NCBI GenBank assembly: GCA_039566865.1
Contig: CM076959.1
Span: 7,361,501 to 7,425,500, forward strand
Direction: 5' to 3'
Length of the DNA: 64,000 nt
From: Aurelia coerulea
Lineage: Eukaryota; Cnidaria; Scyphozoa; Semaeostomeae; Ulmaridae
The position numbers and the translations under genes are program-made. Below, piece after piece: positions 1 to 11,529 of the stretch. The notes beneath the pieces were generated by a model. It made no database searches, had not been told where the DNA came from, and saw only the letters and a list, made by a program, of their open reading frames with translations. Every line of letters begins with the position of its first letter. The first letter of the stretch is position 1.

Positions 1-380
1 TTGTTTTGATGTTTGCGCTCAGCTTTTCGTTAAGGTCACACGCTGTTTTTTAAGGATCTCTTTTCTGCCAATCCGCTTTTGGATCTTTCTATTGCTTGTT
101 TTGTTATTACACACATTTGTTTAGCTCCCGCGAGACAGACCCCTGCCGCCGACTTTAGCGGCTCTATACTCTGCGCTTTCTTTGATCTTCCTCTTGCCGC
201 TTCTGGTAACATCCCTATTTTAACACCTTTTGCGATTTATTGTATTTAGCGGGATCCCGCTTAGGCTATTGTTTTATATTGTGTTTGAATTTCGAGATGT
301 ATATGTATGCTCTGTCTGATTTTGAAAAGTCATTACTGATGAAGGCTTGCGCCGAAACGTTTAACGAATGTGTTTTTTCT
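1..380 (+). repeat. Possible Penelope-like element terminal region with hammerhead-like core
   Basis: No coding sequence is visible. Near the end the stretch carries CTGATGA (336-342), a short GGC/GCC stem (344-353) and GAAA (354-357), followed by a CGT/ACG mini-stem. This is the order of a hammerhead ribozyme core. Penelope-like retroelements are known to carry hammerhead motifs in their terminal repeats, so this may be such a remnant. An extra A before stem II and the lack of a clear cleavage triplet argue for decay or coincidence. It runs straight into a long AT microsatellite. Confidence 0.35.
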
Positions 381-383
381 TGA

Positions 384-548
<165 letters not shown>

Positions 549-1440
549 GTTTCAAAAAATCCAACTCAATTATGATTAAAAATTTTCAAAAATGATAGTA
601 TTTGAATAGATCTAATGTATACAGTCTAAAAGTACGTTCGATCCAAATATGGCCTATTTTAGACATAGAAAAAGATGGTAGCACATTTGCCCAGGCAAAA
701 ACACTTCTGCGTGAAAGCTCATCCTATCATCTTAACAAATGTATCTCGCGTGAGTCAATGTACATGTTTCATAGCAAAATCCATCACCTCAAGTACCTCT
801 AGGCTTGAAATATTTCCACTAAATCTGAATATTTAATGTTTTACTCAAATTTTATAGCCTAATGACAGGGAAATTCGGTAAGTTTCAGCATTCTGACTTG
901 TTCCAGCTAAGAGCTATAGTTGATAATGGAAGTGGGGGGGGGGCTATAATGGTCCCCCAGCTAAAATAGGGGTAAGTGTGCTACTCTAAGAATGTTTAAC
1001 TTTTTGAGCTCAAAGAAGATAGCTTGGTTAAAAAGATCCTGGTGCTATATCTGTTGAAGAGCTATCACTATTTGCTGGTGTTTTTTGTAATGGAAAAGTT
1101 TATCACCTGAATTCATTTTCCAGCGATGCAGCTCTTTTCAGAACATGTAGCAATGCAATGCAAGGGTCCCGGCTTATCGGCAGGGTAGCTACGTAACACC
1201 AAATTGACATCTCCATCGTCTTCTTTTCCGATGGAAATTTGCTTCTGATATAAAGTTTAATGCCTAAACCATCTGCTACAAGTTTTCTTTTGACATTTGT
1301 CACAGCTAATCGTTAATTGTTTCGTCAAAAGGGTATTTTACTAGGAAACTAAGTAGTCTAGCTTGTAACTGTAGCTCTCTCTAATCCCATGTGGTAACCC
1401 CTTGCCTGCATGTAATTATTGGTAGGACAACGTCAAGTAT
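549..1440. other. Non-coding stretch, nothing recognised
   Basis: Only short, unconvincing open frames on both strands. A poly-G run lies near 935-945. No repeat ends or splice-bounded exons could be supported. Confidence 0.5.
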
Positions 1441-1466
1441 GAGAATCGGCATTTCAACTCTTATCA

Positions 1467-3547
1467 TTGCTCATTGAGTTTTCATCATCAATCCTAGGTG
1501 AACACATAGTCAGTGCAAGAGGGGTGAAGGATGAAGAATTTGTGTTTGATGACGAGGAAAACCTAAAAAAATTCTTGTCACTCAATGAAGGTAAGAAGCA
1601 TGCATCTACTTGCTCCTATGCTGCAAAAAGAAATGCCATCACACAACAGTTGGAAACGATATGGGACATATCAAAAGATTTTACCTCCACATATGCCGAA
1701 GATTATGCTGAGCTCAATGACGAGTCAATTACTTGGCGGGACAAATACACCGTATGTAGCATTGATGTCTCTACAAACGCACATCTCTTCCCTAACCAGC
1801 TGGTTCCGGACTACATTACATGGTTCAGATCGGGAGAGCTTCATTATTTGTCTTTGGAACCACGCAGCAGATTAATTGAAGGATTATGGAATGCAGTCCC
1901 TGCTCTGTTTCTCCCCACTGATATCTTGTCCATGTGTTACGAGTTGTTCCCGGAGCCAACTGGTGTCATGGTTGGCTTGGCTGCCAAAGCAAGATGTCAC
2001 AGAATTCTTTGCTGAATTGGCGTGGCAAGAAGCAGAGGAATTGAAGCAGGATCAACTGAGGGAAAAGCTGAGGAAACTCGATCTTTACAAGAAGAAGAAG
2101 GATGAGCTGAGACAGGAATGCCGAGAGCTTAAGCTGGACTCATCTGGAACTAAGACAGACCTTGCAGAGAGAATTGCATTACACAAGAATATAGATGTAA
2201 GTTTGATAACTCAACCAGGGCCATATGAAGCAGCTTCTCATTGGGGGGCTATTGTTCTTAAAACAAAGGAGAACAATACATGCGATAAATGCTTTTGACG
2301 TATCACCATTGTTTTCAAAACTATTAGGGGGCTTGAGCCCCCCCCTGCCCCCCGCTTCGAACGGGCCTCAACTCAATCACAACATTTCTAGTTCCTCCAC
2401 AGAAATTTTCAAATAATACGTGCTTTTCTACCCCAATTTTAGTTCAAAAGAAGCGTTACTGAAGGATGCTTTAAGGTACACACGCACAAATTTAGGGAAT
2501 TACGTAAGGCAATTCTTTTCTTTCAAATCTAACCTGTGAACCAGGGATTCAGTATTGAAACTTCCGAATGTGACTTTACTACCCTTATCAATCGATGATA
2601 GAGCCGAAGATGGCGGCAATGAACATTTTATCAAGATTCATTGCCTTCTTAATCAAATCCCTATTGGAGGTTGTGAATATTTCAATAGTCTGTTGGAGAT
2701 TTGAAACACCCTAAACATCGGTCCTAGGAACATAAGAGTTAAGCATTAGGAGATACAAACTTGACTGTTATGCTTTCTTTTCCAGCTAACAATTAATGCT
2801 GCCACTGTCTATGATGGAAACCTGCACCAGTTGCCAGTAAATGCCACCAGTCTAGCAAAGTTAAATATTGGTAATTTGCGATCTATCCTTCGCTACCACA
2901 ATATACCATCAAAGGGAACCAAAGACGAAATCATCCTGAAGATTGCTTTGCTGCGTTCAGGAAGAAAGCGCCTCATCAATTTCAATAAGAAGAGTCGCTT
3001 GAGAAAGCTCTTGTTTGCAATCCAAACGCTGATATCTGAGCAGGTAAAGATGAGCACAGCGACGCCGTCGATGGTCGTAAAGAGGAAGTATCAGAGTCCG
3101 TTGCAGCCTGAACTTACGTCGAAAGAACCAAGGAAAATGGCCAGTGTGCAGTCAACCTATACAAAGAGTGTACTGAAAGTTCCCGAGCATTTAACAATTT
3201 CGAACATTGGTGACATACTGGAACCATTGAAGCAGGAGCTTGACATGAATGAAGGCGCACAGAACCAGGAAGATAGTGATGAGGACAGTGTAAATATAGA
3301 GGACGTAGAGATACAAAACGTAGACGACTACGAGAATTTTTTTGAAATCGGCGCAAAAGTTGCTGTGAAATGGAGCCAAAAGGATGTTGCACAATCAGGT
3401 TGGATTCCTGGATGGTATTTTGCAGAAGTTGAAGAAAGCAGAATCGAAGATGACTGGATCAAAGTCGAATATAACAAGGAGCCCGGCAGCATATACAAAG
3501 TTGATGTGACGTTTGAACTTGCCAATGGAACACTTAGATTGAAATGA
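1467..3547 (+). pseudogene. SAP-domain protein gene with tudor/SH3-like C-terminus, 5' half broken
   Basis: Two coding blocks join cleanly at a phase-0 intron (donor GTAAGT at 2197, acceptor AG at 2784-2785). The first block ends in a lysine/glutamate-rich helix and a SAP-like segment (about 2106-2180, ..SSGTKTDLAERI). The second block opens with another SAP motif (about 2849-2935, LRSILRYHNIPSKGTKDEI). It ends in a compact domain (3340-3540) with the WIPGWYFAEV..EDDWIKVEY pattern of tudor/SH3-like barrels. SAP helices bind DNA, so a chromatin- or transposon-related DNA-binding role is likely. Upstream, sequence from 1467 reads in one frame and from about 1990 in another, so a frameshift or a missed exon border breaks the 5' part. 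An acceptor-like AG lies just before 1500. The first exon was not found. The gene could be a transposon accessory protein rather than a host gene. Confidence 0.6.
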
Positions 3548-3589
3548 GCTTTTAACAAGAATTGTCATTAGTCTGGGGCTGGTGGAAAA

Positions 3590-3960
3590 CGGGTAAAGCG
3601 TAGGAACCACGGAAAACATCATTTCCATTCAAAACAGGATTAAAAGGGATAAAGAGCAAAAACATGTCCTGTTGATGATGAACAAGGCAAATGATGGACC
3701 AATGTAGATCAGTCATAGTTCGTTTCAATTGGAAACATTTTGCGAACAAAACAAAAAACATTTGGATTTCTACGTTTTTCTCTCCGCATGTTAGAGTCTG
3801 CATTGGTCCATACTTAAAAGCGGGGAAAGGAAAACACGGAAATTGTTTGTCTCAAAGTAAAAAAAGATAGGACATGTTTTCTATTTCTTAGCGTCTTTTT
3901 ATCCTGTCCTGAATGAAAATCATACTTTCTGTGGTTTCTGCGTTTGCTGCATTTTCCGCG
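3590..3960. repeat. Imperfect inverted repeat (MITE-like)
   Basis: The segment around 3598-3670 (GGAACCACGGAAAACAT.. to ..ACATGTCCTG) recurs inverted at about 3870-3950 (GGACATGTTTTC.. to ..CTGTGGTTTCTGC). The arms are about 75 bp, imperfect, and surround about 200 bp. No coding content and no clear target duplication. Confidence 0.5.
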
Positions 3961-4555
3961 TTTTTGACATGGTCATGCTCCATCATAGTGTGCCATTTTT
4001 ACAGAAAGACTGCCAGAACATCTGGCTCAGACCAAAATCCAAATTTTGGATAGCAAATGTTGTAGTCAAATTTAGTGAAAACCCGTTCGTCCGAATTACT
4101 CTTAAAAAGCGTTCGAAAATAATTTATGCTGCACTATATGCATACAATATTTTAATCATATTTTGATAGAAGCATTAACTGATTAAGTGCAGATTTTTGG
4201 TTAAAATTGGGTTGACTCTCAATTGTGCAAGTATTGAGAGTGAAAAATTTGATTGTGCTTTTCTCACAAAATTTGCACCTTCTGTCCATTTGACTGTTAT
4301 GAACAATATCAGTGTTGCAGGAGAATTCTGTTGCAAGATTTTCGTAAGGATTTTCTGATAGTCTCTTAATTTCCCATGATTTTTTCATGAGTTATTTGGC
4401 TATGATGATGATTTTGCATTTTGGTGCTGAAAGTTTCTTCATAAAATTGTTGATGTTAATCCGGAGACTTCTAAACAATATAATTTATGAAATGAATAAA
4501 TTATTAGGTAAAATGGCCAAGTCAGGGCCAGTCCTTCAAGGAACTTTAGTGTTCA
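3961..4555. other. Non-coding stretch, nothing recognised
   Basis: AT-rich sequence with only short unsupported open frames. No repeat structure was resolved. Confidence 0.4.
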
Positions 4556-4579
4556 TCTGTGTTCACTTTGCATATCGAG

Positions 4580-4860
4580 TAAGTTTCCAGAGGGGCACTG
4601 AAATTTTACATCAATTTCCAGGGGGTCTAATTGGAGAAACAGTACTTCCATTACCAATGTAGCGGTCATGGAGGATATTGAAATTTCCAGGGGGTTCAGC
4701 CTATGTGGAAATTTCCAGGGGGCCTAACCGGAGAAACATTACTTCCATTACCAGTCTGATGGTTGTAGAGGGTATTGATATTTCCAGGGGGGACTTAGGT
4801 TCTGTAAAACTTCCGGGGGGTAGCTTGCAATTCTCAATAGGTTGTCATGGGGGTATGAAT
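4580..4860. repeat. Imperfect tandem repeat with TTTCCAGGGGG core
   Basis: The core TTTCCAGGGGG recurs at about 4615, 4685, 4714 and 4781, with weaker copies near 4580 and 4812. Two copies are also followed by GGAGAAACA.TACTTCCATTACCA. The period is irregular (about 30-110 bp), so this is a decaying minisatellite. The short open frames here simply follow the repeat. Confidence 0.6.
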
Positions 4861-4943
4861 TTGACAGAAATCCTTCTTCCATCCCCCCGTATGGAGAAAA
4901 AATGGAATAGCCCATTGTTGAATTATTACGACCATCTGTACAT

Positions 4944-5466
4944 ATCACCAATCTTTCAAATGATGCTTTGGTGCAACTTTTATTATATGGTGATCAAGAC
5001 CTTTCTTATGACTTGAACAGAGATATACTCGAACTAACTTTACATTTCATTCACGAAACTGGTCGGTTTGAATAAGATCTTCCAAACCTCAGTCATGCAC
5101 AAAGCAGCCACCAAGTCTCTTTGCGTAAATGTTTCCTTTTCTTTGTAAATTCTGTTTCACATCAGATGACAGGCATTTGATTTACCTTAAATAACTAGAA
5201 CGAGTTGCGCTCGCATTGATCGCAACCCTGACCTGACATCTGATGTGGGATGGAATCTAGTATAGTATCCAGTAGTTTTTAAATCGTTCGTAGTGAAGTT
5301 GTATTTAGTTTAACTTTGTGTGTCTTTTCATATTGGCCATGGGGTAGTCATAGTCTTTCGCTCCCCATGGTATCGTCCCTGTAGTGTAGTATAGTAATCA
5401 GGAACGTATAGTAGAATGTAAGATTATATTGTAATATTTTAATATGAATAAAAAAGAAAAAAAAAA
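4944..5466 (+). mobile_element. LINE 3' end, copy A (5'-truncated)
   Basis: Frame 4944-5075 encodes the last residues of a LINE polyprotein (LVQLLLYGDQDLSYDLN.. ending FIHETGRFE, stop). The same tail occurs twice more in this window on the minus strand (13357 and 44275). A 3' UTR follows, with an inverted repeat (CACATCAGATGACAGG / CCTGACATCTGATGTG, about 5160 and 5230) and a terminal A-rich tail at 5449-5466. This is a dead-on-arrival insertion made by target-primed reverse transcription. Its 5' boundary is uncertain. Confidence 0.8.
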
Positions 5467-6480
5467 TTGAGCATATTGGTATTTACAATATGAATTTTCG
5501 TCCATAGGTGGAACTTTCGAAACTTCAAGGTCACTTTGAGGACACGAGGCTGGAATGGCTGCTGGTCGGAATTTTGTGTTAGTAAAGTTGTTCATTGAAA
5601 ACATTGATACCATGCTCGTAATATGATTGCCTGTGTATGCATCTCCGACATTACGGGTGCAGTACCTTTCAACTTGGAATTTGAGGAAGATTTAAAATCT
5701 TTAGTTTGCACTGCATTTGACAAAAGATGAAAAAATCTGAAGAAGTAGAAGTCTTGATCTTACCATTTGTCATAGATGAGTTAGCTGCATTTGCAGTAGT
5801 TTTTATTGTGTTTCTGCGAGTTGGTTATGGATCGTTGGAAGACACAAGAAGGGATCTGGATCTTGGAATGCTCTGTCTTATTTCTGCATTATCAGCTGTT
5901 GATTGTGATCTTTGAATAATGCTACTCCCAGTTATATAGGCGTACTTACTAAAACGCAGAACCACCCAAAACGACCCAAAACCAGCCAATATTTGATAGC
6001 TTACTGTTACATTTGTTTACATTTGGCAGGGCAGGGTTCAAAATTTTTTATTTAACTTATTAACAGGTCAAGTACTGATGGAAATTGTCTGTACAATTCT
6101 TGTTCTTTGGCATTTGTTGGTGAAGAAAGGCTTGCATCTTCATTCCAGATCTATTCATCATGCGTTCGACATCTATATGGAAAATAACCACCATTGCTGC
6201 AGCTGAATTTCTCAGCAGTAGCCATACAAAGCAGGCAATTAGCGGAAGTTTGACCTTGTTGAGGGAACAAGAAAAAATGAAATTTAATGGAAATTCCAGT
6301 CAGCCAGCACTTATCATGGTTGATAAATAGCTATGCCATTATCCTTGCATGTTTGCACGGATTTAATAATGAAACACTACAGCAATACATCAACCAAGCA
6401 TATTGAATTGTCACAGGGAAAGCACAGAGCAGCAATATGACGCAGAAACTGTTACATGTACACCCTGGGGAATGTCTTTG
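5467..6480. other. Non-coding stretch, nothing recognised
   Basis: Low-complexity AT-rich DNA with scattered short open frames and no domain or splice evidence. Confidence 0.4.
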
Positions 6481-6489
6481 CAGTACTCA

Positions 6490-6640
6490 CAGTACCGTAC
6501 AGGGTGCCGATTACCATTGAGGGTGCCAAGTACAGTGGAGGGCTATCTTGGAGTACGGGGGGGGGGGCTATCATGAAGTATGGTGGAGGGTGCGGAGTAC
6601 GGTGGAGGGCTATCATGAGTATGATGGCGGGTGCTGAGTC
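6490..6640. repeat. GGTGGAGGGCTATCATGA-type tandem repeats
   Basis: The phrase GGAGGGCTATC.TG recurs about every 30-60 bp (6537, 6605 and variants), separated by AGTACGG/AGTATGG and a G run near 6560. It is a short degenerate minisatellite without coding value. Confidence 0.6.
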
Positions 6641-7340
6641 CTTCAATTTGTTAGAATCACCCGACTCAGATATATCATTAAGTTATTCAAGTTGTTATTT
6701 GAATATGAAAATATAACTGAAAAAGAAGGACTTATTATATTACATCAGGTTAAATCCAACTTGAAGGGTCAGAATCAAAGGCTTCATGCGAGTTCTTTGC
6801 AATACTGTCTTTGTCAAAATTTCAATTCCGGCCAGTGCTCTCAGAAACAACAACAGATATTCAATGATCCCAGTTCATTCCATTCAGCCAGCAAAGATAG
6901 ATTCTCTATTTATACGTTTCAGTCCTATTTGATTATGCTTTTTTTTTGTGAACTATTGAAGTGGATAAAATAAACTTTGGTTAATCTTCCTGGCAATCAT
7001 CGTCATCTGACGTCTAATATGAAGCAGACTTTGGTATTAAATGGCATTTATTTTCTGTCACATATTGTTTAACCCTAATCCATATGGGCTTTTTTCGGGC
7101 TACCATTTATGGAGGGTCATTTGCTAATTAGTCCAAAATGGCGGCAAAAATAACGTCATTATCAAAAATGCTGACACAATCAAATGCCGAAGGCAGGGTA
7201 CAGGCACCGAGCCGGATTCTATTAACATTTCTCAGTTGCAGTTGACATTGGCAATTGGGTTACAATATCTGGCGATGAACGATGCAGCAAGGCGCAGGGG
7301 CAGTTGGAGGAGAAATAATAGGAGATCAGCAGACGCAAGT
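6641..7340. other. Non-coding stretch upstream of the gag remnant
   Basis: No convincing gene. It may include the leader or LTR of the BEL/Pao remnant that follows, but no LTR pair was identified. Confidence 0.35.
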
Positions 7341-7356
7341 ACCACACAGTTTATGA

Positions 7357-8010
7357 TTGAGACGGGACATTTGGTGGATGAAATGGCATAAAAGAACTAT
7401 GACAACGAGACACTTGCTTGGACAGATGAACACTTTCAAGGATACAATGGATGACATAGCGACCAGACTGGCAGAACTTGACAAAAGGATGCAAAAGAAG
7501 CAAATCATGGAAGACAAAGAGGAGACAACTATGGACTTTAAGACTCCTAAACTACAACTAAGAAAATATGATAGAGAGCCACTGAAATGGATAGAGTCTT
7601 GGGAACAATACCGATATGCAGTGCATAATCCCAAGATGAAGCCTTCGGCGAAAATGTCACAGTTACGAGAATTGTGTCACAGTTGCGAGAATTGTTGCTG
7701 GGACGTGCAGCACTAGTCGTTCATGGCCTTCCACTTTCAGATGCAAAACTATGATGTAGCGATTAATCAACTTCGCAAGGAATTTGGTGACGATTCACAC
7801 CTCAGGAATGCACACATTAAAGCAATCAGAGAGATCCAACCAATCAACAATGCAGTGAATTTGGTGAAACTAAGAAGATTCTATGAAGATGTGGCAACTA
7901 ACTATGCGGTTTTAGAGTCCCTAGGGTTTGCAACTCATGTCCTTTGCCTTGTAGAAGAGACAGTAATGAAGCTGCCCAGGAGCATTTTTCAGTTTTCTAT
8001 GTTATATTTC
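7357..8010 (+). pseudogene. BEL/Pao-type retrotransposon gag (DUF1759-like) remnant
   Basis: The pattern KTPKLQLRKYDREPLKWIES.WEQY..AVHN followed by LLLGRAALVVHGLPLSDA and NYDVAINQLRKEFGDD is the characteristic order of the gag-like DUF1759 domain of BEL/Pao LTR retrotransposons. A short helical segment (LAELDKRMQKKQ) precedes it. The reading frame shifts near 7690 and again near 7745, and an in-frame stop occurs at 7714, so the gene is broken. No zinc knuckle, protease or RT follows; downstream sequence becomes low-complexity after about 8100. Family assignment is good; element boundaries and LTRs were not found. Confidence 0.7.
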
Positions 8011-8184
8011 CCGTTTCTTGATCGTGTTACTCTGGAAGAGCTCATACGTGACAACTTCTCATTCCCTTTGATATCCCCTATAATTATCGCCTCATGCCTA
8101 GATATCCTATTCTGTATCTCAATCATTGCTTCTCACCAAATCGGACGAAACATCATCGATTTCCCTCTCAATCTGCGAAAGCTT

Positions 8185-8310
8185 TCTCTTCTCGCCACCA
8201 TCTCTTTCATAGCCACCAACGTCTCCACCACCATCTCTCTCATAAACACCACCTTCCTTCTTCGCCACCATCTCTCTCATAACCACCAATATTATACAAA
8301 TCACCACAAT
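8185..8310. repeat. CACCACCATCTCTCTCATA low-complexity repeats
   Basis: The phrase CGCCACCATCTCT.TCATA.CCACCAA repeats about every 33 bp. It produces His- and Ser-rich translations that should not be taken as proteins. It forms the 3' limit of the minus-strand pseudogene described next. Confidence 0.7.
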
Positions 8311-11300
8311 CATTCTCAATACTTGAATGCTCATCATCATCCAAACCATTGCAATGTTGAACCAGAATCTGATACATTTTTTCAACAATATCCATCATCA
8401 TACCAAGGACAGGTGGTGCAACGTGATCTGGAGATTTTACTGTGAACAGCATACTGTCCACAACACTCGAATGCATCTTACCAGCTTTTGATCTTTCATC
8501 AGCTAAGAATTCATTGTATTCACTCATGTAATGCTGTGGTGTCTGCAATTCAAACTTGCAATGCTCAAGGGTATGGGGCTCTTTTGCGTGATGCTGCAGG
8601 TGATTTAACCTCACCAGATCATTCTCATCTGGGAAGCTTGCACTTGATTCCTGTTTGCCTTGGCGCAGGTCAATGTTCTTGAGGTCACCTCCGAGAAACA
8701 ATTCAATCTTCCTACCATTAATTCTAACGTGATCTTGTTGCAACTGTTTTATTTGTGGTATGAAAGACATATATACTTTCCACATATTTTCGATGTAGCA
8801 TTTAATTTATTCCCACGGCATAAAACTTGGTGATCTTGCTTATTGAACAAGTAGAAAGTATTTTCCACCCAAAGCCTCATCGTGAATGATATTTCCCTGT
8901 TCTTCCGTGTTGGAAATAATTTCCTCCAGTAATTGCTTCAAATCTTTAATTTTTGCATATGGCTGCCTTTTGATATCACTTTCTGCTTTGGAGTTTTGCA
9001 GTGGCATGAGACCTTATTCAATTTTTTCATCTTCCAGTGACATGGATCTTAATTCCTCTACCTTCCTAACTTGGTGTTCTGAGGCAAGCATGTTGCACCC
9101 CTTTTTGTCAAGGAAAATGCGCATCATGCGCAAAGCCGAATTTAAGAACCTTCCACCCACCCGTAGATCTGCGGTTTCATTTGAAGACTTGCAATATTTA
9201 TTCCGGCAGCATCTGATGCTTGCTGCATCAACCTTGGATGCTGTCTTAACCATGTTACAATTATAGGTATCAAATTGTCGCTTTTTCCATGGTCAGATTA
9301 CTTTGCAGCAATTAACTCTAGAAGCTCCATTGCTTGGTCAGCTCATTTTACTTTCTCCAATCGCACAACATTTCTCGTTGGGACATGCCTAATAGGGATG
9401 TCAGAGATGTATTGCTTCGCTTGGGGGCTGCTATCTGTTGCACTGTCCATGTTGTTAAACAATTTAAAAGTCTTCCCTACGCTAACAAGTGAGGATCTCG
9501 TTGCTGTCTGGATTTCTACCAGCTCGCTCCCTATCAACTCCTGCTAGATTCGTTTGCACACTTATTGACCGGCCAGGTAAAAAACTCGGAGATGTCGGAG
9601 ATGTCGGAGCAAAGATTCTCCGACGTTTCTCAACTCAGACTTTTTTACCTGGCCTTATATGCTCTACTAAAAAAGTCGGAGATGTCTTATCTCAGACGTT
9701 TCTCAACTCCAACTTTTTTACTTGGCCCCATATTCCCCACTAAAAAAGTGGGAGATGTCTTATCTCCGACGTTTCTCAACTCCGACTTTTTTACCTGGCC
9801 TTATATGCTCTACTTAAAAGGTCGGAGATGTCTTTTAACAATTGAAATGGGTGAATTTGACAGGTTTTTTTGTTTCATTTACAACTGATAAGAAACTTTA
9901 TAGCAAGAATTAGTTGAAAAACGTCATTTTTAGTAAGAGCAATCTGGAAAGCAATCTAGCAGACACTTTCTTTCATTATATTTTTCACTTGTTCCTTGTA
10001 TACACCCCCCCCCCCCCCCAGTAACGACCCCGCTGAAACGATGCCCCGCCAAGGTTAAAGGATGACTCGCCAAAAAATGTGTTTCCCCGCTAAGTTTGAG
10101 TTGCAAAATTTCCCTGCCTTGTTTCTGTTATTTCCCCGTTGAAATGTTTGTTTCCCCATCGAAAATCATGGATAAATGATCTATTTCAACGGGAAGTTTT
10201 GATATTTGATAGTCCAGGAATCGATTGCAGGTAGCTTGAGCCACTTTTATATGCTTTCTTTTATCTATATTTTCTTTATTTCTCGTTATTTTCTCGGTTC
10301 AAAGAACTGTATTTACCGTCCACAATGAATAGTGACAAATTAAGACGTTAAGACAAAGTTACTACAAATTTCAGGGCCTAGTTTCTTATTGACTGAGTGT
10401 TGTGACGGCGAATGAAGAGAATTTGAATTGTAGAGAGTTATATACTATGCAATCTCTGAACATCTCCGACTTTTTTAGTAGAGCATATAAGGCCAGGTAA
10501 AAAAGTTGTAGTTGAAAAACGTCGGAGATAAGACATCTCTGACTTTTTTAGTAGAGCATATAGGGCCAAGTAAAAAAGTCGGAGTTGAGAAACGTCGGAG
10601 ATCAGACATCTCCGACTTTTTTAGTAGAGCATATAAGGCCAGGTAAAAAAGTCGGAGTTGAGAAACGTTGGAGAGTCTTTGCTCCGACATCTCCGACATC
10701 TCCGAGTTTTTTACCTGGCCCTTATTGACCTGCATCTTTTCACTTCATTTTCTTTACCAACATCCTGCAAAGCCTTTGCCTTCCAAAAACCCTTTGCTCG
10801 TTTAACCAATCCAATCCTTTTCTAAACGATTTTCGTACAAATTCCTCGTAATCTCTATCTCCTTCAATTCAAGTTCCTTCATCTGTTCGTCAATTATTTC
10901 TTCTCGTCTTCTTGGTTCAACCTCTGAATCGTCACTTCTCCTCCTCATTTCGTAATTGTCTATTCTCATTTGTTCACTTTTCATCACGATTTCGTCTATT
11001 TTTGTTTTCATTTCATGCGTGTCCTTTTCAAGGATCTTATTCTTAGCTATAAATTTCTGATTTTTTCCTGGTAAATCCTGCAATGGCCTCTTTCTCGGTG
11101 CATTCTCATTGCTTTCTCGGCATCAACAGAACATTTAAAAGAATTGTTTAATAACACTTCTCTCTCCTCTGCTTTAGATGAACTCCTCCTTATTCGGTCA
11201 TATCTTTCCTTCAATCACTTTCCTTTTTTATTGAATTGTTTCAGTTTACATTTTTCTAACAAGCTTTGTGGCCTTGCAAGCTGTTTGACCCACAAGAAGA

Positions 11301-11526
11301 GCTGTTCGTTGGAAGCAGCATGAACATTACAGTATGTCAGTAGTTCTAAGATTGTTCCATTGGTGATCTTTTCAATGCCTACCTCAGGAAGTGTAGCATT
11401 GTTTCTTTCCAAATGTCTGTCCATTAATCGTAACTTAGAACAATGGAATCTTAGTAGAGATTGAGTAATTTCATACCTTCCACGTTTTGAGGAACTTTCA
11501 GCTTCTTTGCTTGCTTCTGAATCCAT
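8240..11526 (-). pseudogene. Transposase-like gene of unclassified family, split by a foldback insertion
   Basis: Minus-strand fragments line up in order: an N-terminal block from 11526 (LRLMDRHLERNNATLPEVGI..), a charged coiled coil (11083-10802), a block at 9537-9014, and a C-terminal block from 8785 with IELFLGGDLKNIDL..G, then HCKFELQTPQHYM and a VAPPVLGMMMDIVEKMY motif. The GGDLK..G block matches GGDWTFLAMVCGI..YPCVWC in the other copy at about 43010, so both belong to one family that looks like an RNase-H-fold transposase with a Cys insertion. Here the Cys pair is lost and there are several frameshifts and stops. A 1,150-bp foldback element (9571-10720) sits inside, flanked by a 10-bp duplication. 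Family name unknown. Confidence 0.5.
9571..10720. mobile_element. Foldback element FB1, copy 1, with 10-bp TSD (MULE-like)
   Basis: The ends are perfect inverted repeats (GGCCAGGTAAAAAACTCGGA .. / ..TCCGAGTTTTTTACCTGGCC). The flanks are a perfect direct repeat CTTATTGACC at 9561-9570 and 10721-10730. Each arm is built from roughly 80-bp units, each itself palindromic (GTCGGAGATGTCTTATCTCC.. with ..ACTTTTTTACCTGGCC). The central 600 bp carry a C run (about 10005-10019) and no open frame. A duplication of 9-10 bp and long terminal repeats fit a non-autonomous Mutator-like or foldback element. A second copy in reverse orientation lies at 55916-56937. Confidence 0.85.
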
Positions 11527-11529
11527 AGT

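Noticed and set aside
8094..8388. Histidine/serine-rich open frames (HHLSHNHQYYTNHH..)
   Set aside because: They translate a CACCACCATCTCT tandem repeat and have no domain or splice support.
10005..10019. Poly-C/poly-G runs (also 11872, 32215, 50070, 56626, 58163) as regulatory G-quadruplexes
   Set aside because: Homopolymer runs inside or beside MITEs; no loop pattern beyond the run itself, and run length may be assembly-dependent.
9565..10735. Open frames reading VKNSEMSEMSEQR and LRRFSTPTFLLGPI
   Set aside because: They are translations of the FB1 foldback arms and recur in both orientations and frames; not proteins.
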